Shown piece by piece: positions 8,518 to 18,792 of a stretch of 64,000 nucleotides of DNA. Below the pieces are notes generated by a model. The model was not told where the DNA came from. It saw only the letters and a program-made list of their open reading frames with translations, and did no database searches. How positions within the stretch are numbered: position 1 is the first letter of the stretch; the number at the start of each line of letters is the position of its first letter. Made by a program: the position numbers and the translations under genes. The stretch comes from DATKAS01 sp963733765 (GTDB lineage: Bacteria > Actinomycetota > Acidimicrobiia > Acidimicrobiales > DATKAS01): assembly GCA_963733765.1 (NCBI GenBank), contig CAVTEI010000007.1, positions 1 through 64,000 on the forward strand. Direction: 5' to 3'.

Positions 8518-9793
8518 TTGAAGCGATCTGTTCTCGGTGCTGTCGGCATCGCAGCGGTGCTGGTCGCGGTCGCGGGCTGCCGTTCGGCCGTTCAACGCAC
8601 CGGTAGCGTCCCGGCCGCGTCAGGGCTGCAGTTCGAGGCGACGTTCGAGACGGCCGCCGACTTCTACGACCGGTTCGACTACGGCTATTCCGGTCCGAAC
8701 CCGTGGGCCTGGGGCAATGGGTCCGGTGAGGCGCGATCACCCACTTCCACGGCGACCACGACATGAGCTGCGAGGCGCCGACGACGAGCCCGTGATGTGG
8801 CGTTCGGCGGCACCGTCAACCAACTCGATTTCTCGCAGCTGTTCTGGCACTGCGCTCCCGGCGGTGATCCGGCCAAGGGCCACCTCATGACCGGCGTCGA
8901 CACGTTCGGCTACAACATCGCCTGGTTCTCCCCCAAGCCGTACTTCACCGGCGTGTCGAAGGTGTGCTGGGACATCAACGAGACGAGATGTCGGCGCCGG
9001 AAGTGGACCGCAGGTGCTGTTCGTCAGCCAGGCCGACGCGGTCCGCTATCCGGCCGGGACGGTGACTCCGGCTGGGCGTCGACCGCGCGTGGCACGGGCG
9101 GATTCGACCTCGGCTACACGTCACCCGACTTCCGTGACCCGAACGGCCCGACCACGGCATCTCACCCGCAGGGCGGCACGCTCGCCGGGTTCGAAGATCA
9201 CGGCGGCGGCGCCTGTCGCTGGTTCCAGAATCAGGACAACTGGACGACCACGGTCGCTGGCAGGGCCCGGTCGAACATCGCCAGCGGCATCGCGACAAGG
9301 CGACCCGGTTCCAGCATCTGCCTCGAGAACCAGCCGGACAACATGGTGCGGGTGACGCAGGCGACACCCCGACGGGAACGCGGTCGTTCGACATGACCGG
9401 CCAGATTCCGCAGCACCCGGTCCGGGTCGTGTTCCAAGACGACAACTACGACGCCGCCAAGGGCGACGAACTACAACCCGAACGTGCTCACCTGGCACTG
9501 GGACAACATCCAGATCGACGCCGGCGGCGGCCACCGAGTGTGGCGCCGCTCCGCCCGGCGCCGCCGATGGCGCGGCTCCGCCAGCGAGCGAGCCGCCGCG
9601 GCCGCCGGCAGCCGCCACCGCGGCGAGGCGCGCCGCATCGCGCCGGCACAGTCCGGCAGTCCGGATAGGCGGCGCGGCAGCCGGACGCCGCCGTCGCGAC
9701 GTTCAACATCGTCGGGCTGTTGCTGATCGTCGCTGCGCTCGGCGTGGCCTTCGTTCTCGGGGCCGGCGCTTCGGCCGTCGCCAGGTCCGCTGA
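8518..9793 (+). CDS. Exported protein, paralogue A of a surface-protein pair (frameshifted), C-terminal membrane segment
   Basis: TTG 8518 follows AAGGAG by eight bases, and the N-terminus LKRSVLGAVGIAAVLVAVAGC looks like an export or lipoprotein signal. The mature part has FDYGYSG, LFWHCAPGGDPAKGHLMTGV, GYNIAWFSPKPYF, VSKVCWDIN, GGFDLGYTSPDFRDPNGPT, WFQNQDNW and LTWHWDNIQI. I recognise this as a conserved actinobacterial exported family without known function. An Ala/Pro-rich linker follows, then a hydrophobic stretch NIVGLLLIVAALGVAFVLGAG at about 9705-9770, which would anchor it. At least six indels. The end is uncertain (a TGA at 9791 after correction). Paralogue B at 11699 shares the leader and ribosome-site sequence. 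Confidence 0.7.
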
Positions 9794-9805
9794 CCGTCCG
9801 CGAGC

Positions 9806-11439
9806 TCAGCTCAGCGCGCCGCGATTCCAGCGAAGGAGCGTGATCGAGTACGCCGGGAAGTCGTGGCGGAGCTCACCGCTCTGCCGTCACCGGCACGACC
9901 TCGCCTGGCTCGGTGAGGTCGATGCTCGGTGTCGCGGAGCCGTTCCAGGTGACGCTCGTCGAGAGCAGCGACTCCGCGCACGACGACGTCGGCCGTCACG
10001 ACGCTGCGGACCGCCGCGGGCTCGACGGCGATCGTGGCGCCGAACGCGTCGCCGACGGGTTGATCACGAGCAGCCGGGTTGATCCGTCGGCGCTCCGCCC
10101 GCCGTAGACACCGAGCTCGCTCGAGACCGGCGTCCGCCTCGACCTCGACGAGCTCGTCGCCGAAGCGCGACCAGAGCGCCATCGCGTAGTACGCGGGACT
10201 GCGTTGGTGGGTCTGCGCGTCGATGAGGCCGTAGTCGGTGCCGTTCGCGCCGCGCCCGTTGGCGAGGTTCCACTGATTGGCGATCGTGACCCCGTTCGTC
10301 GCCATCTGTCCGATCGTCTCGGCCAGGTAGAAGGCGTTGACCGCCTTCGTCATCAGCTGTTCGTCGTCTCCGTCGATGAACGCGACGAGGTTGTGTTCGG
10401 TGACGGCGATCGGCACGTCGGCCTCGATGCCGTGGTCGGCGTAGGCCGTCCCGGATGTCACTGGTGATGCGCGGCCACTCGCGGCGCGGGGATGTCGAAC
10501 ACGTCGTCGGCCGAAACGTCGCCGTTCGAGCCGTAGTGGTGCACGACGTAGAAGTCGATGTCGTCGCCGGCGCCGCTCATCACCTTGTTGTCCCAGTCGC
10601 TCCATGCACCCCGGTCGCCGACGCCGACCGCGCCGACCTCGATGTCGGCGTCGACTGCCCGCATCGCCTCGCGGAACTGGAGGAATCCATCGTGGTCAGT
10701 CGGTGCCCTCGACGTACTCGGTGCCGTCGCAGGTCCATACGTCCTCCCAGCCCCACGACGCGCAGTCCCGCCCCGCCGACTTGCACGGCGCCGTACACCT
10801 CGTTGCCGACCTCCCAGTAGCGAATCGGCACGGGTTCGGGATGGCCGTGCTCCGCCCGGAGCTGCGCCCAGTGCCCGACGGTCAGCCAGTCGCGACCATT
10901 GCGGTCCGTGCCGATCGGACGGTCGTCGTCGACGTCGCCGTTGAAGAACGCCACCGCCGCCGCCGCTTCCTCGGCCGTCCCGTTGATCGAGACCGTCCAC
11001 ATCGCCGGGAAGGCCGGTGGCCTCGAGCAAGCTCGACGAAGTCCGACGGGCGCATCGCCCAGGTCCAGTGGCACCGTTCGCGGATCACCGAGCTCGCAGC
11101 CCAGCCAGTCGTAGTGGTTGCTCCAGCTCCCGCCCGGCAGGCGCAGCAGCGTGGTGCCCGACGCGACAGCAGAGCTCGCGGAACGCCTCGTCCGCGACCA
11201 GCTCGGGTAGGAGCCAAGCGGGCACGTTCGTGCCGAGGAGCCGCCGGTCGAACGGCGCCGACGACCTGGTCGGTGTGGACGACGATCCGGTGATCCGATC
11301 CGGCGCGCCCGGCCGAGCCGACGCCCTGGGACGTGCACGCCGCCAGCAGCGCCAGCATCACCAGACAGACGCGACAGCACGTCCGCCGCCGGCGAACAGC
11401 CGCGACGATCGCGGGGCGGTCGCCTGACCACACGTTCAC
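9806..11439 (-). CDS. Glycoside hydrolase lipoprotein, alpha-L-arabinofuranosidase-like (frameshifted)
   Basis: Predicted exported glycosidase tethered as a lipoprotein: CLVMLALLAAC provides a lipobox about 35 residues in. After correction the catalytic barrel shows LGTNVPAWL, LLRLPGGSWSNHYDW, YWEVGNEVYG (acid/base Glu in the NE pair), IDFYVVHHYG and IAVTEHNL (nucleophile Glu), and the C-terminus ends HDFPAYSITLLRWNRG, a typical GH51/GH39-like tail. About 540 residues. Frames break near 10465, 10580, 10700-10800, 11030, 11160 and 11260. It lies antisense between two surface-protein paralogues, suggesting a surface-polysaccharide role. The exact GH family is inferred from motifs only. Confidence 0.75.
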
Positions 11440-11698
11440 CGACGGCAGCGTAGATCGCGACGCCCACAGTCACTCGGTCGACCGTCAGTCGTGGCATCCC
11501 ACTCCCTCGTGGGCCCATGCCGATACCCTCGCTGGCGCGGGCCGCGGAGATTGGGGCTCAAGGTTTTTCGGAACACCGTCGATAGCCATTCGGGCAGCGC
11601 TACCCGCCGAAGCACGAGCTCGACCGGTTGCCCACCTCGTCCTCATCGTCGCCGTGATTGGCGCGCCCACCGAGGGGCTCGACATCAAGGAGATTCGG

Positions 11699-13911
11699 TT
11701 GAAGCGATCTGTTCTCGCTGGTGCCGCCGGCATCGCAGCGGTGTTGGCTACGGCCATCGTCTGGCCGTTCAACGCGCCGGTCACCTCCGGAGCGTCGCTG
11801 GCGTTCGAGGCGAAGTTCGACACTCCGGCCGACTTCTACGACCGGTTCGACTACGGCTATTCGGGTCCGAGCCCGTGGGACTGGGGCAATGGTCCGGTGA
11901 GGGTGCCATCCGCACTTCCACGGCGACCACGACATGAGCTGCGAGGGGCCGACGACGGCACGCGACGTGGCGTTCGGCGGCGACCGTCAGCAACGCTCGA
12001 CTACTCGCAGCTGTTCTGGCACTGCGCTCCCGGCGGTGATCCGGCCAAGGGTCATCTCATGACCGGCGTCGACACGCTCGGTACAACATCGCCTGGTTCT
12101 CGCCCAAGCCGTTCTTCACCAACGTCTCCAAGGTGTGCTGGGACATCAACGTGACAGCCGATGTCGCGGCCGGAAGTGGACCGAGGTCATGTTCGTCGCC
12201 CAGGCCGACGCGACCCGCTACCCGGCGGGGACGCCGCTCAGCGACGCCGCTGACCGACCGCGGGTACGGGCGGGTTCGACCTCGGCTACACCAGCCCGAC
12301 TTCCGTGACCGCGAACGGCCCCGACACACGGCATCCTCCCGCAGGGCGGCACCCTCGCCGGGTTCGAAGTATCGTCGCGGGGCTCTTCCTGGTTCCAGAA
12401 TCAGGACAACTGGATGACCACGAGGTCGGCTGGCCAGGACCGCTCGACCAGCGGCGGCGATCACCGACAAGGCGGCCCGGTTCAAGATCTGCCTCGAGAA
12501 CCAGCCGGACAACAAGATCCGGGTCGACACAGGCGACCCCGACGGGCACGCGGATCGTCGACATGCCCGGCCAGATCCCGCAGCATCCCGGTCCGGGTCG
12601 TGTTCCAAGACGACAACTACGACGCCCCCAAGGGCGAGCAACTACAACCCGAACGTGCTGACCTGGCACTGGGACAACATCCAGGTGTTCACGGGCGATG
12701 GGGCGGCACCCGCCACCACCGTCGCCGACGACCGCACCCACCACCGTCGCCACGACCGCGCCACCACCACCGTCGCCACGACCGCCACCCACCACCGTCG
12801 CCACGACCGCACGCCGACCACCGTCGCCACGACCGCACCCACCACCGTCGCCACGACCGCAGCGCCACCACCGTCGCCGACGACAGCGCGCCCACCACCG
12901 CGCCACGACGACCGTCGCACCGACGACTGCGGCGCCCACCACCGCCGCACCGACGACCGTTGCCCACGACCGCCGCACCCACCACCGTCGCGACGACCAC
13001 CGCCCCCACGACCGCGGCGCCCACGACCGCGGCGCCCACCACCGCGGCGCCCACCACCGTCGCGACAACTCCGGCACCCACCACCGCCGCGCCCACCACC
13101 GCCGCGCCCACCACCGCCGCGCCCACCACCGCCGCCCGACCACCGCAGCGCCCACCACCGCACGCACCCACCACCGCCGGCGCCCACCACCGCAGCGCCC
13201 ACCACCGTCGCGCCCACGACCGCCGCAGCGGCGACCACGACCGCAGCGGCCGCCACCACCGCAGCGCCCACCACCGCGGCCGCTGGTGGCGGAGCGGCAG
13301 TTCTGCCCCCGCCGAGCGTGCCCGCCGCAGCTCCGAACATCACCATCACGGGCGGCCCGGCGCAGACGACCACCGAACGTGATGCGGTGATCACCTTCGA
13401 CGTCGCCGACTTTGCGCCGACGCAGGAGTTCAGCGGCGCTGAGAGCGTCACCTTCACCTGCAGCCTCGACGGAGGGGACGGTCGGGTGTGCACCTCCCCG
13501 GCCCGGTACGTGGCGCTCAACCTCGGTGAACATGAGGTCGTCGTCAAGGCGGCCGACAGCGTCACCGGCGCCGTGGGATCTGCCCGCTATCGCTGGACCA
13601 TCGTCGAGGGCACCAACAAGAAGCCTGACGAATCGCTCCAACGCCACTGACGCCGGTCGACGTCGGACGGGTCCGGCGTCCGGGCAACCTCTCAACCGCG
13701 GCAAGGCCGCTCAGGTTCGCGGTCGAACGTCCAGTCCATCCCCACGCCCTACGCGGTGCCCCAGGCCGTGCCGCCGACCGAGCAGAACGCGGACACCCTG
13801 AGCACCACCGGCGCCCGCAGCATCGAGCTCGCCATGATCGGACTCACGATGATCGCGATCGGGCTGGTGTTGGCAGGCGCCGCCTCCAGGCTCCGCCGCC
13901 GATCCGCCTGA
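11699..13911 (+). CDS. Cell-surface protein, paralogue B: exported domain, Thr/Pro/Ala stalk, C-terminal domain and sortase-like tail (frameshifted)
   Basis: TTG 11699 follows AAGGAG; the leader starts LKRSVL as in paralogue A. The first 300-odd residues repeat paralogue A closely (FDYGYSG, LFWHCAPGGDPAKGHLMTGV, WFQNQDNW, LTWHWDNIQ). A stalk of TTVA/TTAAPTT repeats spans about 12720-13290, then a beta-rich domain (NITITGGPAQTTTERDAVITF...SARYRWTIVEG). The last residues, DTLSTTGARS, a 20-residue hydrophobic helix and RLRRRSA before TGA 13911, look like an LPXTG-type wall anchor with LSTTG in place of LPxTG. Many indels in the first domain; the frame between 13620 and 13720 is also disturbed, with an apparent stop at 13648. 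I infer one gene. Confidence 0.65.
12720..13290 (+). repeat. Low-complexity CCACCACCG/CGACC tract encoding the Thr/Pro/Ala stalk
   Basis: Short imperfect repeats of an ACCACCGC(C/G)GCGCCC type run for about 570 bases. On the plus strand they encode threonine-, proline- and alanine-rich repeats typical of extended, probably glycosylated wall stalks. The long valine/glycine- or arginine-rich frames on the other strand are by-products of this composition. Copy number here is likely to be misassembled or variable. Confidence 0.85.
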
Positions 13912-13927
13912 CCTTCGGGCCAGGAGT

Positions 13928-13967
13928 CAGCCTGCCATCGCCTCGACATCGAGGGGATGGCAGGCTG
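13928..13967. terminator. Long hairpin after the surface-protein gene
   Basis: The 12-base arm CAGCCTGCCATC at 13928-13939 pairs perfectly with GATGGCAGGCTG at 13956-13967, and the interior CCTCGA-CA-TCGAGG pairs again, giving 18 base pairs with one G-G mismatch and a two-base loop. It lies 16 bases past the stop at 13911. No T run follows, so it would be a hairpin-only terminator, as is common in high-GC actinobacteria. Confidence 0.7.
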
Positions 13968-13995
13968 CAGGACCGTCGATCGCCCTATCGAGAGC

Positions 13996-15251
13996 ATGCG
14001 CCATCCCACTTCTCATCGCCCCATGCGGGCGGCCGCTACCTGCTTCGTCGTAGCCACTACTGCTGCCGCCGCGCTGCCGAGCGCGTATCTCTTCGTGATC
14101 AGCGTGGCGGGCCTGCTCCCAACGCGGCGACGAGACGAGGCAATCGGAACAGGCGTACCCGCGACAAGATTCGCGATCCTCGTACCTGCACACGATGAGG
14201 CGGCGGGCATCAAGCAGACGTTGGACGCGTTCGACGCGCTCGACTACCCGGCCGAGCTGTTCTCGGTGCACGTCGTCGCGGACAACTGCAGCGACGACAC
14301 CGCTGATGTTGTGCGACGGAGCCGCTGGACCGTGCACGAACGAACCGCGCCACACGAGCCGGGGAAAGGTCCGGCGCTGAACTGGCTGCTCGATCGGCTC
14401 GTCGCATGCGGCGGAACCGTTCGACGCGATCGTGATCGTCGACGCCGACACCACCGTCGCCCCCGGTTTTCTCCGTGCGATGGACGAGCGAGTCCAACGG
14501 GGCGTGCAGGCCGCGCAGGGGTACTACTCGGTTCGAGACCCCGACCTGTCACCGGCCTCCAACTTCCGCTTCGCGGCGTTGGCTTGCCGCCACCACCTCC
14601 GCCCCCTCGGCCGGTGCCGCCTCGGCGGGTCGTCGGGTCTGTACGGCAACGGCATGATGTTCACCCGCTCGCTGTTCGCCGGCCGCCGCTGGACCGGTCA
14701 CCTCGTCGAGGACGCCGAGCTCCAGAACGAGCTGCTCCTCGAGGGCCATCTCGTCACCTACGCACCTGACGCGGTGGTCTGGGCCGAGATGCCGCACACG
14801 CTGTCGCAGGCGACCAGCCAGAACCAGACGATGGGAACGCGGCCGGATCGAGATGGCGCGCCGCTACGTGCCCGAGCTCCTCGCCGGGCTCACCACCGCT
14901 CGCGGGCAGCGCGTCGCGCGCGTCGACGCCGTCTTCGATCACCTCGTGCCACCGCTCTCGGTGCTCGCCGCGATGCAGCTCGCCATCGCAGGCGTACACG
15001 CAGTCGGGGCGGTGACTGGTCACCGAGCATCACGACTCGCGCTTGCCGTCGACGCTGTCGCGCTCGCCGCGCTCACGGGGCACGTCATCGCCGGCCTCGC
15101 TTCGGTTGGCGCGCCGCCGGCCCGCTACAAGGCGTTGCTGTCAGCACCGAAGCAGGCGGCATGGAAGGTCGCGCTGTGGGCGAAGGCGTTGCGACCGGAC
15201 CAACAGGTCGACTGGACGCGCACCGAACGAAACGTCGAGACGGCCCCGTGA
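13996..15251 (+). CDS. Membrane family 2 glycosyltransferase (cellulose-synthase-like; two frameshifts)
   Basis: Processive-type GT2. An N-terminal membrane helix (about residues 10-40) precedes ILVPAHDEA, VHVVADNCSDDT, GKGPALNW, IVIVDADTTV (DxD), LYGNGMMF, LVEDAELQNELL and the QxxRW box. C-terminal hydrophobic stretches (VPPLSVLAAMQLAIAGVHAVGAV and another) would be membrane helices. An extra A at 14828 hides QNQRW; without it the text reads QNQRWERGRIEMARRYV. Another indel lies near 14415. ATG 13996 was chosen because an earlier ATG (13957) lies inside the terminator hairpin; ATG 14023 is also possible. The stop overlaps the next start (GTGA). Confidence 0.85.
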
Positions 15252-16319
15252 TTCGCCCGCCGGCGCTGCTGTTCGGCGTGCCCATCGCCGACCTGAGCAT
15301 GACCGAGACGATCACCCTCATCGGCGAGCTGGTCGACGCCGGCCGATCCTTCAACCGCTCCCATCAGATCGCGACCACCAACGTCGACTTCCTCGTGAAC
15401 GCGCTCGACGCACCCGGAGGTCCGCGCCATCCTGCAGAGAGCCGACGTGTGCCTCGCCGACGGCATGCCGGTCGTGTGGGGCGCGTCGCTCCTGGGCATG
15501 CCGATCCAGGAGCGCGTCGCGGGCAGTGACCTCCTTCCGCTCCTCGTCGAGGCGTCTGCGGTAACCGGATGGCGCATCCACGTCTTCGGCTCGTCGCCTT
15601 CCGTGGCGGCGCGAGCTTCAGCGCTGTTCGCAGAGCGGTACCCGAGCGCGTCGGTCTCCATCGATCCCGGCCCGCACATCCCCGACCCCACCTCCGTCGA
15701 TGACTGCATCATCGACGCCATTGCCGCGGTGGACGCCGACATCCTGTGCGTCGCGCTGGGGAACCCGAAGCAGGAGCGGTTCATCGAAGCGCACCGCGAT
15801 CGGCTCCGCGTGCCCGTCATGATCGGCGTCGGCGGTTCGCTCGACATGCTCGTGGGAGAGCGTCGGCGCGCGCCGACGTGGATGCAGAGGACCGGAACGG
15901 AGTGGATCGCGCGGCTCGCGCAGGAACCCGGTCGGCTCGGCCGTCGCTATGCGCACGACATGTGGGTCTTCGGCCCGCGGTTCGCTCGCGAGTGGCGCGA
16001 CGTTCGTTCCCGTCGGAATCAGCCAGGACTCGTCGTCGAGGTCACCGCCAACGCTGTCGAGGTGCGCATCGGCGGTGCGACGGTGCCCGGGCCAGACGCC
16101 TGGAACCGTGCCGTCCGCGGTCTCGCGGAGGGTGCCGGATTGCACCTGCGGTCCGGCTCAGCGACGTCGATCAACGATCGCGCCCTCGCCGTGCTCATCG
16201 GACTCGTCCGGCAGGCGCAGTGGCACAACGCCGAGGTGCGCTGGTTAGACGATCCGTCACATTTGACGGGCGAGCTCGACCGTCGGGGCATCCCCCTCGT
16301 GCTCATCGGGGCCTCGTGA
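15248..16319 (+). CDS. WecG/TagA/CpsF family glycosyltransferase (GT26) with an extra STAS-like C-terminal domain (one frameshift)
   Basis: GT26 enzymes add a ManNAc-type sugar to a lipid-linked acceptor at the inner face of the membrane. Family signatures are TTNVDFLVNA, RADVCLADGMPVVWGA, WRIHVFGSS, LGNPKQERFI and a GVGGSLDMLVGERRRAP segment. One indel near 15413-15420; corrected, it reads ALDDPEVRAILQRADVC. After the usual domain (about residue 255) there are a further 100 residues whose second half (SINDRALAVLIGLVRQAQ, AEVRWLDDPSHLTGELDRRG) resembles a STAS/anti-sigma-antagonist fold. That tail is unusual for GT26. GTG 15248 overlaps the upstream GT2 stop. Confidence 0.83.
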
Positions 16320-16480
16320 ACGCTCTCCGTGAAGTCCCGCCGGGCTGCCAGGGCGAGATTCCCCATTGGACCTACATCGTCTCGGTGTTCGCGCCGAAGC
16401 AACTACTGTGCAAACGGACTCGTCCGGCTCCCCTAGCCGTGCTTCTGTTGGCCCCGCCATCAGCCGAGGAGGCCGCCAGC

Positions 16481-17629
16481 GTGAGGTTCGACAGTGACTT
16501 CGAGCGCGTCATGGCGCTCCCTCCACCCTCCCGCCAGGGGGAGGCCGTCGTCGACGCCACGCACGCCCTCGACGCGCCGATGGAGCCTGCCCCTCTCCGG
16601 GTCGAGACGGTGGACGAGGTCGACGAGACACTGGAAGACAACGAGACACTGGAAGACATCGAGGAGGAGACCAAGCGTCTCATCTGGTTGACCGAGCGCG
16701 TGAGCGACGGCGACGACCCGCTGGCCGCGGCGGATCTCAACGCCGCGGAGCGCCTCCGGCACGCCGAGGCGACGGCGGCCGCACTTCTCGCCGAAGCACG
16801 CAGGAAGGCCGACGCGCTGATCGCCGACGCGCAGCTGTCCGCGGCGCACCGCCGCGCCGAAACGGAGGAGTGGCGCAGGGCGCACATTGCTGACGCCGAC
16901 AAGGTCGCGACACAGCGACTCCTCGACGCCGAGTACCGGGCGCGCGACATCATCGAGGAAGCTCGAACCGAGGCGCGCAGGCTTCGATCAGAATCCGACT
17001 CCGAGCCCGACTCTCCCTCACAACCCAAGGGTTCCGAGCCGGCGCAGGCCGCGGCCGAATCAGAGCCACCGTCAGCGGACAAGCGCGGTCGTCGCGGCAT
17101 CGCTCGAATGGCGAAGCTCAGCGCCGTCGCCGTCGTGCTCGTCATCGGGGCGGCGATAACGGCGAACCTCATTCGTTCGGAGGTCGCGGAGCAGTACACC
17201 GTCGCCTCCTCGTCGATGGAGCCCGAGCTCCACGACGGCGATCGAGTCGTCGTCAACAAGGTGGCGTATCGGTTCGGCGATCCTCAGCGCGGCGACGTCG
17301 TGGTGCTCGACACCACCCCGATCGCCGGTGCGCCCCCGCACCTCGGCGACACGCTCGTGAAACGCGTCGTCGGCCTGCCCGGCGATGTGGTCGAGGCTGT
17401 CGACGGTCGGGTGCGGATCAACGGTGCCGAGCTCGACGAGCCCTGGTTGGGCGAGGTGGAGACACCCGCCTTCGGGCCCGTCGAAGTGGCCGAGGACACC
17501 CTGTTCGTGCTCGGCGACGCCCGGGTGCTCTCGATCGACAGCCGAACGTTCGGGGCGGTGCCGACGGACGCGCTGGTCGGGCGGGTCGAGGCGGTCGTCT
17601 GGCCGCCACACGACGCCGGACGGCTCTGA
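16481..17629 (+). CDS. Signal peptidase I with long N-terminal coiled-coil extension
   Basis: Type I signal peptidase that removes leader peptides from exported proteins. The catalytic C-terminal domain has SSSMEPELHDGDRVVVNK (Ser245 nucleophile), GDTLVKRVVGLPGD (Lys294 base) and LGDARVLSIDSRTFG, where the usual GDN is GDA. One membrane helix (AKLSAVAVVLVIGAAITANLI) precedes it. The first ~190 residues are acidic, then an Ala/Glu/Arg-rich heptad-like region (AERLRHAEATAAALLAEA ... DIIEEARTEARRL) resembling DivIVA/ATP-synthase-b coils. GTG 16481 has GAGGAGG eight bases upstream; a GTG at 16316 overlapping the WecG stop is an in-frame alternative. No frameshift; 382 residues. Confidence 0.85.
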   Translation: MRFDSDFERVMALPPPSRQGEAVVDATHALDAPMEPAPLRVETVDEVDETLEDNETLEDIEEETKRLIWLTERVSDGDDPLAAADLNAAERLRHAEATAAALLAEARRKADALIADAQLSAAHRRAETEEWRRAHIADADKVATQRLLDAEYRARDIIEEARTEARRLRSESDSEPDSPSQPKGSEPAQAAAESEPPSADKRGRRGIARMAKLSAVAVVLVIGAAITANLIRSEVAEQYTVASSSMEPELHDGDRVVVNKVAYRFGDPQRGDVVVLDTTPIAGAPPHLGDTLVKRVVGLPGDVVEAVDGRVRINGAELDEPWLGEVETPAFGPVEVAEDTLFVLGDARVLSIDSRTFGAVPTDALVGRVEAVVWPPHDAGRL

Positions 17630-17651
17630 CCGTTTCGCAGCGAGACGCGAG

Positions 17652-18677
17652 CTAACCGAGCCGATCGACCGCCGCGCGGGCGAGCGCGTCGGGCGCCTCC
17701 GGCGGGAACGGTGTGACGCAGCTCGCGTTGATCTCACACAGGACATAGGTGTCCTCACCAGCCGGCGTGCGAGGACCGAGCAGAAAGTCGGCGTCCCACA
17801 GGACAGGGAGCCGCTCGGTGTCCACGCCGACGAGTCGCTGCATCCCCGGCACCCACTCGGACTCGACCTTGTCGCGCAACGCTTGGAAGTCAGGCGAGTT
17901 CGGCGGGAGCATCGTCTTCGGCGAAGGCAGACCCATCACGCGGTCGGCCGCGCTCCCGGTGGACGTCATCGACTCCGCGCTCTGGCGGCCGAACCCGATC
18001 ACGCGATCGGCCACGAGGTAGACGCGCACCAATCCCTCCTCGACCCGCGATTGGAACTGTTGGTCCACGACACAACCGTCGAGGAAATACGGCTCACATC
18101 GCCTCATGAATTCGTCGAGGCGCAGCTCCTCGCCAACGGTGTGCCGGTTCACGGCGTGGTGCACGAGCACCGACGAGTCCGCGTCCGGCTCGCCGTGGTC
18201 CAAGAGCTCGACGCGCCACACGCCCAAGCCGCCGTTGCCCCTACGCGGCTTCAGAACTCGAACCCGGTCTCGGCCCAACCGAGCCGGGAACTCGCGCGTG
18301 AGCTGAGCGAAGTCTGCGTAGGAGGTCGTGTCCGTTCCCCATCCGAGCGTCCGCGTTCGGAACAGCACCTCCTTCGTTCCGATCGCAGCAATCACGTCGG
18401 GATGCGCGCTCACCCACACTCCCGCGGTCGCGACTTCCCGCAGGATCACGTCGATCTGCGTGCGGTCCTCGTTCCCGCCGATCGGATCGACCCAGACGAG
18501 CACGCCGTCGACGGCGAGGAGTCGCTCCCGCACGCTCGCCGCGACCTCGTCGCGATACACCACGGCTTCCGCCTGACATCCCAGGCGTGACAGGGCCTCA
18601 AAGACCGGCCGCAGCCGCTCGTTGGACGCGATGCCAGCCACTCTCAGCCTCGGCGTCGCCGCGCCACACGATGGCAA
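17652..18677 (-). CDS. ATP-grasp family protein (Cj0069-like)
   Basis: Intact 341-residue protein. It has an ATP-grasp-like core: VLKPRRGNGGLGVWRVEL (ATP-binding Lys and Gly-rich loop), FLDGCVVDQQFQSRVEEGLVRVYLV and, near the C-terminus, LPVLWDADFLLGP and TYVLCEINASCVTPFPPEA with the Asp/Glu/Asn metal ligands. I recognise the overall pattern as the Cj0069-like ATP-grasp group, whose substrate is not established. It converges on the signal peptidase gene with a 22-bp gap. The start is uncertain; an internal GTG about 12 codons in is possible. Confidence 0.72.
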   Translation of the reverse strand: MPSCGAATPRLRVAGIASNERLRPVFEALSRLGCQAEAVVYRDEVAASVRERLLAVDGVLVWVDPIGGNEDRTQIDVILREVATAGVWVSAHPDVIAAIGTKEVLFRTRTLGWGTDTTSYADFAQLTREFPARLGRDRVRVLKPRRGNGGLGVWRVELLDHGEPDADSSVLVHHAVNRHTVGEELRLDEFMRRCEPYFLDGCVVDQQFQSRVEEGLVRVYLVADRVIGFGRQSAESMTSTGSAADRVMGLPSPKTMLPPNSPDFQALRDKVESEWVPGMQRLVGVDTERLPVLWDADFLLGPRTPAGEDTYVLCEINASCVTPFPPEAPDALARAAVDRLG

Positions 18678-18792
18678 AGGTCCGATTCGCGAGCCCAGCC
18701 TAAGGGCCGAGTATCAGCAGCTTCGGTCGTCGTGAACCTCCCCGGCCGTCGCGTCGTAGCAACCCCGGTGGGCCCAGAGAAGGGAGATCACC

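Noticed and set aside
12720..13290. Possible CRISPR array because of dense short repeats
   Set aside because: Repeats are irregular 6-12-base units without constant spacer length or unique spacers, and the tract encodes a stalk; no cas genes nearby.
12642..13704. Long minus-strand and alternate-frame reading frames rich in Val/Gly/Arg/His across the 12.7-13.3 kb tract
   Set aside because: They are by-products of the ACC/GCC repeat coding for the Thr/Pro/Ala stalk on the plus strand; no domain, start context or signal supports them.
13957..13995. ATG 13957 as the start of the membrane glycosyltransferase
   Set aside because: It lies within the right arm of the 13928-13967 hairpin; ATG 13996 or 14023 is more natural.
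16316..16480. GTG 16316 as start of the signal peptidase, overlapping the WecG stop by GTGA
   Set aside because: GTG 16481 has a much stronger ribosome site (GAGGAGG, eight-base spacing), and the extra 55 residues show no family feature; kept only as an alternative.
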